From the NCBI RefSeq assembly GCF_024199985.1, contig NZ_JANARS010000013.1, positions 1-64,000 of the forward strand: a DNA stretch of 64,000 nt. The letters run 5' to 3'. How positions within the stretch are numbered: position 1 is the stretch's first letter; each line of letters starts with the position of its first letter. The translations under genes and the position numbers were made by a program. Below the pieces are notes generated by a model that did not search any database, was not told where the DNA came from, and worked only from the letters and a program-made list of their open reading frames with translations. Shown here piece by piece: positions 34,397 to 43,270 of the stretch. The stretch is from Nocardioides pinisoli (GTDB lineage Bacteria > Actinomycetota > Actinomycetes > Propionibacteriales > Nocardioidaceae).

Positions 34397-36484
34397 GTGA
34401 GCAAGGAATCCGGTGGAAGTGGCAGCCAGGCCGGCCCTCCGGTCGTGACGCGGCCCGAGGCGATCCGCAACGTCGTGGTCGTGGGCGCTGCCGGGTCGGG
34501 GAAGACCACGCTCGTCGAGCGCCTGCTGGTCGCGGCCGGCGTGATCAACCGGGCGGGCAGCACCGAGGACGGCACGACCGTGTGCGACTTCGAGGAGGTC
34601 GAGCATCGCCAGCGGCGCTCCGTCGCGCTGGCGCTCGCGCCGCTCGTGCACCGCGGCGTGAAGATCAACCTGCTGGACACCCCCGGCTACGTCGACTTCG
34701 TGGGCGAGGTGCGGGCGGGCCTCCGTGCCGCGGACTGCGCGCTGTTCGTCGTCGCCGCCAACGAGGGGGTCGACGAGCCGACGCGCGCGCTCTGGCGCGA
34801 GTGCGCCGACGTGGGGATGCCCCGCGTGGTGGTCGTCACCAAGCTCGACCACGCGCGCGCCGACGTCGACGGCGTGGTGGCGCAGGCGCAGGGTGCCTTC
34901 GGCGAGCGGGTCCTGCCCGTCCACCTGCACGAGGGTGGACGCCTCGTCGGCCTGATCACCGACGACCACGGGCACGACGCGCAGCGAGCGGCGCTCATCG
35001 AGGGCATCATCGAGGAGTCCGAGGACGAGACGCTGATGGAGCGCTACGTCGGCGGCGAGCAGATCGACACCGGGCTCCTCCTCCGCGACCTCGAGGTCGC
35101 CGTCGCGCGGGGCTCGCTGCACCCCGTCGTCCCCGTCGACTCGACCAGCGGCGTCGGAGCGGTCGAGCTGCTCGACCTGGTGGTGGCGGCGTTCCCCTCT
35201 CCGCTCGAGCACCCGATGCCGAAGGTCTGGACGCCGACGGGTGGACCGGGTCCGGCGATCACGTGCGACCCGTCGGGTCCGCTGGTCGCGGAGGTCGTCA
35301 AGACGACCACCGACCCCTACCTCGGGCGGGTCAGCCTGGTCCGCGTCTTCTCCGGGACGGTGCTGCCGGACGCCACGGTGCACGTGTCCGGCCACCGATC
35401 GGCGTGGGCGGGCTCGGACGACGCAGCCTCCAGCCACCCCGACCACGACGAGGACGAGCGGATCGGGTCCCTCTCCGTGCCGCTGGGCAGGTCACAGCGA
35501 CCCGCCCCGTCCGTGGTCGCGGGCGACCTGTGCGCCGTCGGGCGGCTCAGCCGGGCCGAGACCACCGACACCCTGGCCTCGGTCGACATGCCGCTCGTGC
35601 TCGAGCCCTGGCAGGTGCCCGACCCCCAGCTGCCGGTGGCGATCCAGGTGCGGACCAAGAGCGACGAGGACAAGCTCGGCTCGGGACTCCAGAGACTCGC
35701 CGCCGAGGATCCCACCCTCCGCGTCGAGCACGACGAGGAGACCCACCAGGTCGTGCTGTGGACCATGGGCGAGGCCCACGCGGACGTCCTGCTCGACCGG
35801 CTCGCCAGCCGCTACGGCGTGGAGGTCGACGAGGTCGAGGTCCAGGTGGCGCTGCGGGAGACGTTCGTGGGCCCGGCCACCGGGCACGGCCGGCACGTCA
35901 AGCAGAGTGGCGGGCACGGGCAGTACGCCGTGTGCAGCATCGAGGTCGAGCCGCTGCCGCAGGGTGCCGGCTTCGAGTTCGTCGACCGCGTCGTGGGAGG
36001 CGCGGTTCCCCGACAGTTCATCCCCTCGGTCGAGAAGGGCGTCCGGTCGCAGATGCTGCGCGGGGTCGACCACGGCTGTCCGGTGGTCGACATCAGGGTG
36101 ACCCTGACCGACGGCAAGGCCCACAGCGTCGACTCCTCCGACATGGCGTTCCAGGCGGCCGGCGGGCTGGCGCTGCGCGATGCGGCGACCCGTGCCGGCA
36201 CGTGCCTCCTCGAGCCGGTCGACGAGGTGGAGGTGCTCGTCTCCGACGCCCTGGTCGGCACCATCATGGGGGACCTGTCCGCGCGTCGGGGCAAGGTCCT
36301 GGGCAGCGAGCCGGCCCGCGCCCCCGGCGCGGTCGTGATCAGGGCGCACGTGCCACAGCTGGAGCTCCGCCGCTACGCCGCCGAGCTCCGCTCGCTCGCC
36401 CACGGCTCCGCGTCGTTCACCCGGACCTTCGCCGGCTACGAGCGGGTCCCGGAGCAGGTCTCCGCCTCGCTCCCGCTCCGCTGA
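34397..36484 (+). CDS. EF-G-like translation GTPase (EF-G2 type)
   Basis: A 695-residue paralogue of elongation factor G, about the usual length. G1 is VVVGAAGSGKTTLVERLLV, G3 DTPGYVDFVGEV and G4 TKLDHARAD. The usual G4 is NKxD, so the change to TKLD is notable. The G2 region is replaced by ACCharacter EDGTTVCDFEEVEHRQRRS. Domains II-V follow: SGGHGQYAV and VEKGVRSQM are domain IV-V marks. EF-G2-like proteins of actinobacteria have an unclear role and can lack normal translocase activity. No tuf or rps genes are nearby. Confidence 0.85.
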   Translation: MSKESGGSGSQAGPPVVTRPEAIRNVVVVGAAGSGKTTLVERLLVAAGVINRAGSTEDGTTVCDFEEVEHRQRRSVALALAPLVHRGVKINLLDTPGYVDFVGEVRAGLRAADCALFVVAANEGVDEPTRALWRECADVGMPRVVVVTKLDHARADVDGVVAQAQGAFGERVLPVHLHEGGRLVGLITDDHGHDAQRAALIEGIIEESEDETLMERYVGGEQIDTGLLLRDLEVAVARGSLHPVVPVDSTSGVGAVELLDLVVAAFPSPLEHPMPKVWTPTGGPGPAITCDPSGPLVAEVVKTTTDPYLGRVSLVRVFSGTVLPDATVHVSGHRSAWAGSDDAASSHPDHDEDERIGSLSVPLGRSQRPAPSVVAGDLCAVGRLSRAETTDTLASVDMPLVLEPWQVPDPQLPVAIQVRTKSDEDKLGSGLQRLAAEDPTLRVEHDEETHQVVLWTMGEAHADVLLDRLASRYGVEVDEVEVQVALRETFVGPATGHGRHVKQSGGHGQYAVCSIEVEPLPQGAGFEFVDRVVGGAVPRQFIPSVEKGVRSQMLRGVDHGCPVVDIRVTLTDGKAHSVDSSDMAFQAAGGLALRDAATRAGTCLLEPVDEVEVLVSDALVGTIMGDLSARRGKVLGSEPARAPGAVVIRAHVPQLELRRYAAELRSLAHGSASFTRTFAGYERVPEQVSASLPLR

Positions 36485-36577
36485 CCCGGGCATCCGGCGG
36501 GCCCTGTCCACGAGGCGTCGGTGCCCTTTGCGATGCTTGCGCACCGAACACAGGCGGGGAACGAATCGAGGGAACGG

Positions 36578-38080
36578 GTGCTGAGCGAGATCGCAGGCGA
36601 GCTGGCGCGCGTCAAGGGTGCCTTCGCGCAACCCACGCTCACCCTGCTCCACCAGCGGCAGGCGCCTGTCGTCATCACGATCTTCCGCACCGCGTTCGGC
36701 CGCACCAACAACCCGATCCCGACGGCGCGGTTGCACACGCAGGTCGAGGAGCACGTCGCCCAGATGAGGCTCGCCGGTGAGCAGGACGTCCCGACCGGCA
36801 CCGGCCGGGAGATCTGCCAGCGCTGGATGCGCGGCCAGTGGCTGGTGCGGTCGCTCGACGAGGCCGGGCACGAGGTCTACGCGCTCACCTCGCACGCGCA
36901 GCAGGCGCTCGAGCTGGTCAAGAACCTGGCCCGTGACCGGGCCACGCTCAGCGAGCACCGGGTGGCGACCATCCTCGGCACGGTCCGGCGCTTCAACTCC
37001 GAGGCCAACCCCGACCGCACCGCCCGCGTCACGATCCTCAACGAGGAGATCGCCCGGCTCCGGGCCGAGCGTGACCGCCTCGTCGACGGTGGCGAGCTCG
37101 AGGGTGCGACCGAGGACTACATGCTCGAGGGCTTCACCGAGCTGCTGTCCCTGATCTCCGCGCTGCCGAGCGACTTCGCCCGGGTGGAGGAGCGCTTCGC
37201 GACCATCAGGGCGGAGATCCTCTCCGCCTTCCGGGCCGAGGACCGTCCTGCCGGCGAGGTGATCGACGACTACCTGGCCCGTGCCGACGCGCTGATGACG
37301 GCGACGCACGAGGGACGCGCGTTCGAGGGCGCGTTCGCGCTGCTGCGCGACGACGCCCTGGTGACGCAGCTGCGCGAGGACCTGACCGACCTGCTCGAGC
37401 ACCCGCTGTCGGACCGCATCCTGAGCGACGCCGACCGGGCCGAGCTGCGGGGCACGGTCCGACTGGTGCGCGACGGTCTCGACCGTGTGCTCGCCCAGCG
37501 GTCGCGGGTGACGGCGACCCTCAAGGAATACATCGTCTCCCACGACGCGGCCCGCGACCGCGAGCTGGAGCAGACGTTGCGCCAGGTGGAGGCCGAGCTG
37601 ATGACGTGGATGGCCACCACGGGCCCGCGCGCCGCCCACGACGTCGCGCTCCTGCCCGCCCGCACGAGCATCGACCACCTCCGCGAGCGCTTCCACGATC
37701 CTGCCGACGACGTGCTGCCCGACCGGATCAGCACGCCCGACCCCGACCTGGCGCCCCCGGTCTCGCTCGCCGAGCTCGTGGCGCAGGGTGGACCCAAGCT
37801 GACGGCGCTGCGGGAGCGGCTCGACGCGGTGCTGAGCTCCCTCCTCCCGGCCGCGTCCTTGGGGGCCCTGTTCGACGGGCTGGAGCCGTCGCTGCGGCGG
37901 CCGGTCGAGATCTTCGGGCTGCTGCACCTCGCAGCCGACCGCGAGTGGCGGCCCGACGACGCCCTGGAGGCGTTCGAGGCCGTCCGGCCCGACGGGAGCA
38001 CGCGGACCTTCGCCGTGCCCCGCACGCCGCTGCCCGACCCCGACCTCGACGAGACCCCCACGACGGAGACCCGCCCATGA
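36578..38080 (+). CDS. jetA: JetA / MksF (DUF3375)
   Basis: A 500-residue protein of the DUF3375 family, the kleisin-like subunit (MksF) of a Wadjet/MksBEF condensin. The start matches the family (ELARVKGAFAQPTLTLLH, IFRTAF). Central segments are coiled-coil prone (ILNEEIARLRAERDRLVDGG). In type I Wadjet, JetA bridges JetC heads with JetB. Start GTG 36578 was chosen over GTG 36521 because of GAGGGA in front and the family start. It overlaps jetB by 4 bp. Confidence 0.85.
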   Translation: MLSEIAGELARVKGAFAQPTLTLLHQRQAPVVITIFRTAFGRTNNPIPTARLHTQVEEHVAQMRLAGEQDVPTGTGREICQRWMRGQWLVRSLDEAGHEVYALTSHAQQALELVKNLARDRATLSEHRVATILGTVRRFNSEANPDRTARVTILNEEIARLRAERDRLVDGGELEGATEDYMLEGFTELLSLISALPSDFARVEERFATIRAEILSAFRAEDRPAGEVIDDYLARADALMTATHEGRAFEGAFALLRDDALVTQLREDLTDLLEHPLSDRILSDADRAELRGTVRLVRDGLDRVLAQRSRVTATLKEYIVSHDAARDRELEQTLRQVEAELMTWMATTGPRAAHDVALLPARTSIDHLRERFHDPADDVLPDRISTPDPDLAPPVSLAELVAQGGPKLTALRERLDAVLSSLLPAASLGALFDGLEPSLRRPVEIFGLLHLAADREWRPDDALEAFEAVRPDGSTRTFAVPRTPLPDPDLDETPTTETRP

Positions 38081-38853
38081 GTGTCGAGACCCATCCCGAG
38101 ACGACCGAGACGACCGATGTGGTCGAGATGGTCGAGATCGACGCCGGGGTCGACGAGGAGCTCCTCGACGAGACGTCCGTCTCGCTGTTCGAGGGCGACG
38201 AGGGCGGCCTCGAGTACGCCCAGCGGCGCGCGCTGGTGACCCTGCTCAAGCAGCGCTTCATCAGCGCCCGCACGCACCCGCGCGACTGGGTCGTGCTCGT
38301 CGAGCACGAGCGCCTCATCCGGTCCCGGCTCAACGACCTCTTCCTCGACCTCCAGCTCGACCGCTCCCGTGAGGTCGCGTGGAAGCGGCAGGCGACGTCG
38401 GAGACCGGCGTCCGCTTCCCGACGATGCTCTACGACGCCGCGTGGTCGCGTGAGGAGACGCTCGTGCTGGTCCACCTGCGCGACCGGCTGCGGGCCGGTG
38501 TGGCGAGCGGGGACGCACGCGTCTTCGTCGACCGCGAGGATGTCGTCGACTACGTCGCGAGCTTCCGGCCCCCGCACGCCACCGACGTCTCGGGCGACGA
38601 CAAGCGGGCGCGTAACGCGATCACCAGCATCGTCAAGGCAGGGCTGCTGATCGGCACCGGGTCCGAGGACCGCTTCGAGATCAGCGAGGCGGTCGAGCCC
38701 CTCATCCCGCTGGAGCTGCTGCAGGAGCTGCTCGAGGCGCTGGTGACTGCCAACGCCGAGGCGCCGGCCGAGCCGGACGACCCGGCCGACCTGTTCGACG
38801 ACGACGCCGACGCGGACCCCGTGGCCGCCGGCGACCCCGCAGAGGAGCAGTGA
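38077..38853 (+). CDS. jetB: JetB / MksE (DUF4194)
   Basis: A 258-residue DUF4194 protein, the KITE-type subunit that pairs with the JetA kleisin. Core: YAQRRALVTLLKQRFISART, WVVLVEHERLIRSRLNDLFL, and FVDREDVVDYVASF. An acidic tail (DDPADLFDDDADADP) closes it. ATG 38077 overlaps the jetA stop. Immediately followed by jetC. Confidence 0.85.
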   Translation: MSVETHPETTETTDVVEMVEIDAGVDEELLDETSVSLFEGDEGGLEYAQRRALVTLLKQRFISARTHPRDWVVLVEHERLIRSRLNDLFLDLQLDRSREVAWKRQATSETGVRFPTMLYDAAWSREETLVLVHLRDRLRAGVASGDARVFVDREDVVDYVASFRPPHATDVSGDDKRARNAITSIVKAGLLIGTGSEDRFEISEAVEPLIPLELLQELLEALVTANAEAPAEPDDPADLFDDDADADPVAAGDPAEEQ

Positions 38854-38855
38854 GC

Positions 38856-41800
38856 ATGTCGATCGACGAGATCGAGCAGACGACGGTCGACGGGCTGTTC
38901 GAGCGCCGCGACGTCGCCACTCCCGCCGACGACACGATGCAGTGGCGGGCGGCGCTGCTGCAGCTGGTCAACTGGGGCGGCTTCGGCGGCCTCACCGTCG
39001 TCCCCCTGCGCGGTGACGCGACGATGATCTCGGGCGCCTCGGGCGTCGGCAAGAGCACGATCCTCGACGCCTACACGGCCCTGATGATGCCGTCGGACAC
39101 CAAGTTCAACGGTGCCTCCAACGACGCCGTCGCGGGCCGCGCCCGCGGTGCGGGTCAGCGCAACCTGCTGTCCTACCTCCGCGGTGCGGTCGACGTCGTC
39201 GACGACGCCCGCACCGGTCGGCCGGTCGAGAAGCTCCTCCGCGGCAAGGGCTCCGACACCTGGGGCGCGATCGCGATGACGTTCGTCAACGACCAGGGTG
39301 GTCGGTTCACCGTGCTCCGCACCTACTACGTCCCGCGGCGCGCGACCCGGTCGGGAGACGTGCAGATGCAGCTGGCCACGCAGGACGGCGCGCTGCCGCT
39401 CGACACGCTCGAGGTCGCCGTGCCGGAGCGGTTCCACGCCAACACGCTGAAGAAGCTGTTCCCCAGCATCCGCGTGCACCGGACCTACGCCGAGTTCGCC
39501 GCCGTGCTCCACGCGCGGCTCGGCATCGGCGCCAACGGCGACGGCGCGAAGGCGCTGCGGCTGCTCGCCCGCATCCAGGCGGGCAACCAGGTGCGCAGCG
39601 TCGACGAGCTCTACAAGGACATGGTGCTCGAGCGGCCCTCGACGTTCGCCGCCGCCGACCGTGCGATCGAGCACTTCGACGACCTCGACACCGCCCACTC
39701 GGCCATGCGCACCGAGGAGCAGAAGCTCGAGCTGCTGGCCCCGATCGCCGACCTCCACGACCGCAAGGTGGCGGCCGGCCGGCGACTCGCGGAGCTCGAC
39801 TCCTACGGCGTGACGCTCGACGGTGACACCCCGCTCCGGATGTGGCTGCTGCGCACCCACCTGCGACTCATCGAGTCGGCCGTGGCCGACAACCGCGCCG
39901 ACCGGGCGTCGGCCGTCGACGAGCTCGGCACGACGACGTCCGCGGAGCGCACCTACCTGGCCGACCTCGAGGCTGCCAAGGAGTCCCACCGGGCGGCCGG
40001 CGGGTCGACGCTCCAGTCGCTCGCGCTGTCGCTGGAGCAGGAGCAGGTCGTCCGCGACGACCGCCTCGCGCGCCGTGAGGTCCTGCAGGAGCGGCTGCTG
40101 CCGCTCATCGACGCGACCGACGCCCAGGCGCCCGACGTCGACGCGGCGTTGCTGTCCAGCGAGTCGTTCGCCGTGCTCCAGATGCACGCCCAGCAGTGGC
40201 TGTCGGGCTTCCAGCGGGAGCAGGAGAGGATCCAGCGCGAGCGTGACGCCGTGCTCCGCGACCAGTTCCCGCTCAGCGCGCGTCAGGCCGAGCTGCGCCG
40301 CGAGCGGGCGTCGCTGGAGAGCCGTGCCGGCCGGGTGCCGGTCCGGATGGACGAGCTGCGCGCCGAGGTCGCGCGCGCCAGCGGGCTCGACGTGGACGAG
40401 CTGCCGTTCGTGGCCGAGCTCGTCGACGTCGCACCCGACGAGGCCCGGTGGCGCACGGCCGTCGAGACGGTCCTCGGCGCGAGCGCGCGGATGATGCTCG
40501 TGCCGCTCGACCGGCTCGAGGGCTTCTCCGCCGCGATCGACGGGCTGCGGCTCCGCGGCCGGCTCACCTTCGAGGGTGTCGAGCTCGACCTCCCCGACCT
40601 CGGCCCCGCCGATCCCGAGCGGATCGCCGGCAAGCTGGTGTTCAAGGACTCGCCCTTCTCGGGCTGGGTGCAGGCCCACGTCGGCGAGCCGTCCCGCAAC
40701 GCGCTCTGCGTGGAGTCGGCCCACGAGCTCGCAGGCGCCGGCTTCCGGGTCACCGTCGAGGGCCAGACGCGCAACGGTCGTCGCGGCGCCCACGGACGCA
40801 ACGACACCCGCAGCATCATCGGGTTCTCCAACGCCGACGCGATCGCCGAGGTCGACGCCGAGCTCGCCGACCTCGAGGAGCGGCTCGACGGCGTCGGCGC
40901 CGAGGTCGCCCAGCTCGACCGGCGGTCGCGGGTGCTGGAGCAGCAGCGCACGTCCTACGACGTGCTCGTCGCAGCACGCTTCGACGACCTCGACGTCGAC
41001 GCCAGCGACCGGCGCATCGCCGACCTCGAGCGGCGGCGCTCCGAGATCCTCGAGTCCGACGACGGGCTCCAGGCGCTGGAGGCGCAGATCGCGGAGCTCA
41101 CGACACGGCTGGAGGAGACCCGGCGGGCCCGCTACGCCGTCGAGCAGCGGCAGCGCGAGCTCAACGCCGCCCACGGCGACCTCGTCGACGCCGAGGACGT
41201 CGTCAAGGACCGGCTCCAGGCGATGGAGGACGCCGGCGAGGTCGTGCTCAGCGCGGAGCAGGAGGCCGCCCTCGCGGTCGACTTCGCCGCCGCCGCCTCG
41301 CCCGCGGACCCCGACGACCTCGACCGGTTCGCCGAGTCGTCCCAGCGGCTCGCCGAGCGGCTCCGGGCGGCGGTCGGCGACGCCGAGGCCGAGCTCCGAC
41401 GCGTGGACGAGGACCTCGCGCAGGTGTTCCGGGTCTACAAGCTCCAGTGGGACTCGCCCAACCTCGGCGCCACCGCGGACTCCTACCCCGACTACGCACG
41501 CATCCTCGACGACATCCGCGGGGAGGGTCTGGCCGCTCGGCGGTCCGAGTGGCGACGCCGTCTCACGGAGTGGAGCGGCCAGGACCTGGTGCCCCTCGTC
41601 GGCGCGATGGCCGCCTCCGTCGAGGAGATCGAGGACCGGCTCGAGCCGATCAACGCCATCCTGAGGCGCCTGGAGTTCGGTGCGTCCGGCGACCGGCTCA
41701 GGATCCGCCTGCGTCGTCTGGCGCCCGCCCACGTGCAGACGTTCATGAAGGACCTGCGCACCCTCTCGTCGGGCTCGACGACCGAGATCGACGAGGAGGC

Positions 41801-42332
41801 CCTCGAGAAGCGCTTCGCCGAGCTCAGCAGGTTCATGCAGCAGCTGCGCAAGCCGAGCCAGGTCGGCGACGTGGCCACCTCGCTGACCGACCGCGAGCGC
41901 CTGCTCGACGTACGTCGCCACGTCGAGGTCAGCGCCGAGCGCTACGACCACACCACCGGCGAGCTGCGCGCGACCTACCGGACGCTGGGGGAGAAGAGCG
42001 GAGGCGAGAGCCAGGAGCTGGTCGCGTTCATCGTCGGCTCCGCCCTCCGCTTCCGGCTGGGCGACGAGATGCGGTCGCGACCGCGGTTCGCCCCGGTCTT
42101 ACTCGACGAGGGCTTCGTCAAGGCCGACTCCGAGTTCGCCGGTCGCGCGGTCCAGGCGTGGCGCGGGCTCGGGTTCCAGCTCATCGTCGGGGTCCCGCTC
42201 GACAAGGTCACCGGCCTCGAGCCCCACATGGACGAGCTGCTCGCCATCACCAAGAACAGCACCACCCACCAGTCCTGGATCACGCCCATCACCGACGCGG
42301 CGACGGTTGCCGCGGCGGAGGGCCGGGACTGA
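38856..42332 (+). CDS. jetC: JetC / MksB, SMC-like ATPase
   Basis: A 1158-residue SMC/SbcC-like ATPase. Walker A is ISGASGVGKSTILDAY (about 60). Long coiled-coil arms cover roughly 220-480 and 640-900. The ABC signature is LGEKSGGESQELVAF (about 1045) and Walker B PVLLDEGFVKADSEF (about 1080). It is the motor of the condensin complex. ATG 38856 has GAGGAG upstream; GTG 38850 overlaps the jetB stop. JetD, the nuclease that normally follows, is missing. Confidence 0.88.
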   Translation: MSIDEIEQTTVDGLFERRDVATPADDTMQWRAALLQLVNWGGFGGLTVVPLRGDATMISGASGVGKSTILDAYTALMMPSDTKFNGASNDAVAGRARGAGQRNLLSYLRGAVDVVDDARTGRPVEKLLRGKGSDTWGAIAMTFVNDQGGRFTVLRTYYVPRRATRSGDVQMQLATQDGALPLDTLEVAVPERFHANTLKKLFPSIRVHRTYAEFAAVLHARLGIGANGDGAKALRLLARIQAGNQVRSVDELYKDMVLERPSTFAAADRAIEHFDDLDTAHSAMRTEEQKLELLAPIADLHDRKVAAGRRLAELDSYGVTLDGDTPLRMWLLRTHLRLIESAVADNRADRASAVDELGTTTSAERTYLADLEAAKESHRAAGGSTLQSLALSLEQEQVVRDDRLARREVLQERLLPLIDATDAQAPDVDAALLSSESFAVLQMHAQQWLSGFQREQERIQRERDAVLRDQFPLSARQAELRRERASLESRAGRVPVRMDELRAEVARASGLDVDELPFVAELVDVAPDEARWRTAVETVLGASARMMLVPLDRLEGFSAAIDGLRLRGRLTFEGVELDLPDLGPADPERIAGKLVFKDSPFSGWVQAHVGEPSRNALCVESAHELAGAGFRVTVEGQTRNGRRGAHGRNDTRSIIGFSNADAIAEVDAELADLEERLDGVGAEVAQLDRRSRVLEQQRTSYDVLVAARFDDLDVDASDRRIADLERRRSEILESDDGLQALEAQIAELTTRLEETRRARYAVEQRQRELNAAHGDLVDAEDVVKDRLQAMEDAGEVVLSAEQEAALAVDFAAAASPADPDDLDRFAESSQRLAERLRAAVGDAEAELRRVDEDLAQVFRVYKLQWDSPNLGATADSYPDYARILDDIRGEGLAARRSEWRRRLTEWSGQDLVPLVGAMAASVEEIEDRLEPINAILRRLEFGASGDRLRIRLRRLAPAHVQTFMKDLRTLSSGSTTEIDEEALEKRFAELSRFMQQLRKPSQVGDVATSLTDRERLLDVRRHVEVSAERYDHTTGELRATYRTLGEKSGGESQELVAFIVGSALRFRLGDEMRSRPRFAPVLLDEGFVKADSEFAGRAVQAWRGLGFQLIVGVPLDKVTGLEPHMDELLAITKNSTTHQSWITPITDAATVAAAEGRD

Positions 42333-42532
42333 CCTCACCGGTCGTCCGGCTCGTCGGGCACGGCCAGGTCGACCCCGAGCCCTCGGGGGCCCGGCTCCGG
42401 GGGGCACTTCGGCCCTGCCCCGGGCCACGCGGGTGTCGAACGATGGAGGGGAGAGACCGCGTGGGCCGATGAGCGCCGTCGGGCCTGACCGAGCGCCCGC
42501 GGTGGGCCTGCGCGCCGGACGAAGGAGCAAGG

Positions 42533-42880
42533 ATGAACGTCGACGAGATCGTCAGCACGGCGAAGGACGCCATCACCGTCAAGCGGATCTACGGGGAGCC
42601 CTACCAGCGCGACGGCGTGACCATCATTCCCGTCGCATCCGTCGCCGGTGGGTTCGGCGGTGGGACCGGGACGGACGAGAAGGGCCAGAACGGCGAGGGC
42701 GGCGGGTTCGGCATGACCGGCCGTCCGGTCGGGATGTACGTCATCAAGGGCGACGCCGTGACCTGGCGGCCCGCCGTCGACCCGGTCCGCCTGCTCACGG
42801 TGATCAGCACCTTCAGCGCTGGCGGCAGGAGGGGGGTGGCGAGCTTGAGCATCCCCTGCGGGCGGAACTCCGCGCGATAG
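42533..42880 (+). CDS. GerW/YtfJ family protein, C-terminus replaced
   Basis: A 115-residue protein starting like the GerW (sporulation YtfJ) family: DEIVSTAKDAITVKRIYGEP, YQRDGVTIIPVASVAGGFGG and VGMYVIKGDAVTWRPAVDP. The family normally continues with a hydrophobic helix, but here the sequence changes at about 42800 into SAGGRRGVASLSIPCGRNS, which is the antisense of the convergent SRPBCC gene. The gene has thus been cut and fused. Nocardioides-like bacteria do not make spores; the role of GerW proteins here is unknown. Confidence 0.65.
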   Translation: MNVDEIVSTAKDAITVKRIYGEPYQRDGVTIIPVASVAGGFGGGTGTDEKGQNGEGGGFGMTGRPVGMYVIKGDAVTWRPAVDPVRLLTVISTFSAGGRRGVASLSIPCGRNSAR

Positions 42881-43188
42881 GTGACGCGCACCAGGTCGCC
42901 GTCCTGGTCGACCTGGATGCTGTCGTGCATCTCCATGGAGGACGTCTCGCCGTCGAGCTCCAGCCGGCGTGGGGGCTCGTGCACCACGACGGTGTAGATG
43001 ATCTCGGTGTCGCTGCCGAGCACTCGCGAGATGTTGCGGTAGCGGGTTCCCACGCCCCCGTCGCCCGCGATCCGCTCCGTGGTCCGGGTGGGCGGATCCC
43101 ACTGCATGGTCGTGGTGAAGTCGGCCAGGAAGGCGAACACGTCCTCCTGCCGGCCGCGAACGGTGACGGTTCGTTCGATGTGCGGCAC
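42601..43188 (-). CDS. SRPBCC (START/Bet v1-like) domain protein, C-terminus replaced
   Basis: A 195-residue protein. Residues 1-125 form an SRPBCC fold (IERTVTVRGRQEDVFAFLAD, TTMQWDPPT, FRPQGMLKLATPLL), a lipid-binding or cyclase-like cavity. After about residue 128 the family should end with a final helix, but here it runs antisense through the GerW gene (VSRRTGSTAGRQVTASPLMT). That tail is probably junk added by the deletion that joined the two genes. GTG 43188 has a ribosome binding site, GAGGAG. Confidence 0.65.
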   Translation of the reverse strand: MPHIERTVTVRGRQEDVFAFLADFTTTMQWDPPTRTTERIAGDGGVGTRYRNISRVLGSDTEIIYTVVVHEPPRRLELDGETSSMEMHDSIQVDQDGDLVRVTYRAEFRPQGMLKLATPLLPPALKVLITVSRRTGSTAGRQVTASPLMTYIPTGRPVMPNPPPSPFWPFSSVPVPPPNPPATDATGMMVTPSRW

Positions 43189-43270
43189 GATGCGCTCCTC
43201 ACGTGGTCGTGCCCTCGGTACCCGTCTCCGGTTCACCCATCCGCCGACCGGCCGTTGCGGCAGCTCCGGA

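Noticed and set aside
42333-42532. Possible jetD remnant after jetC
   Set aside because: The 200 bp show no DUF3322/DUF2220-like sequence in any frame.
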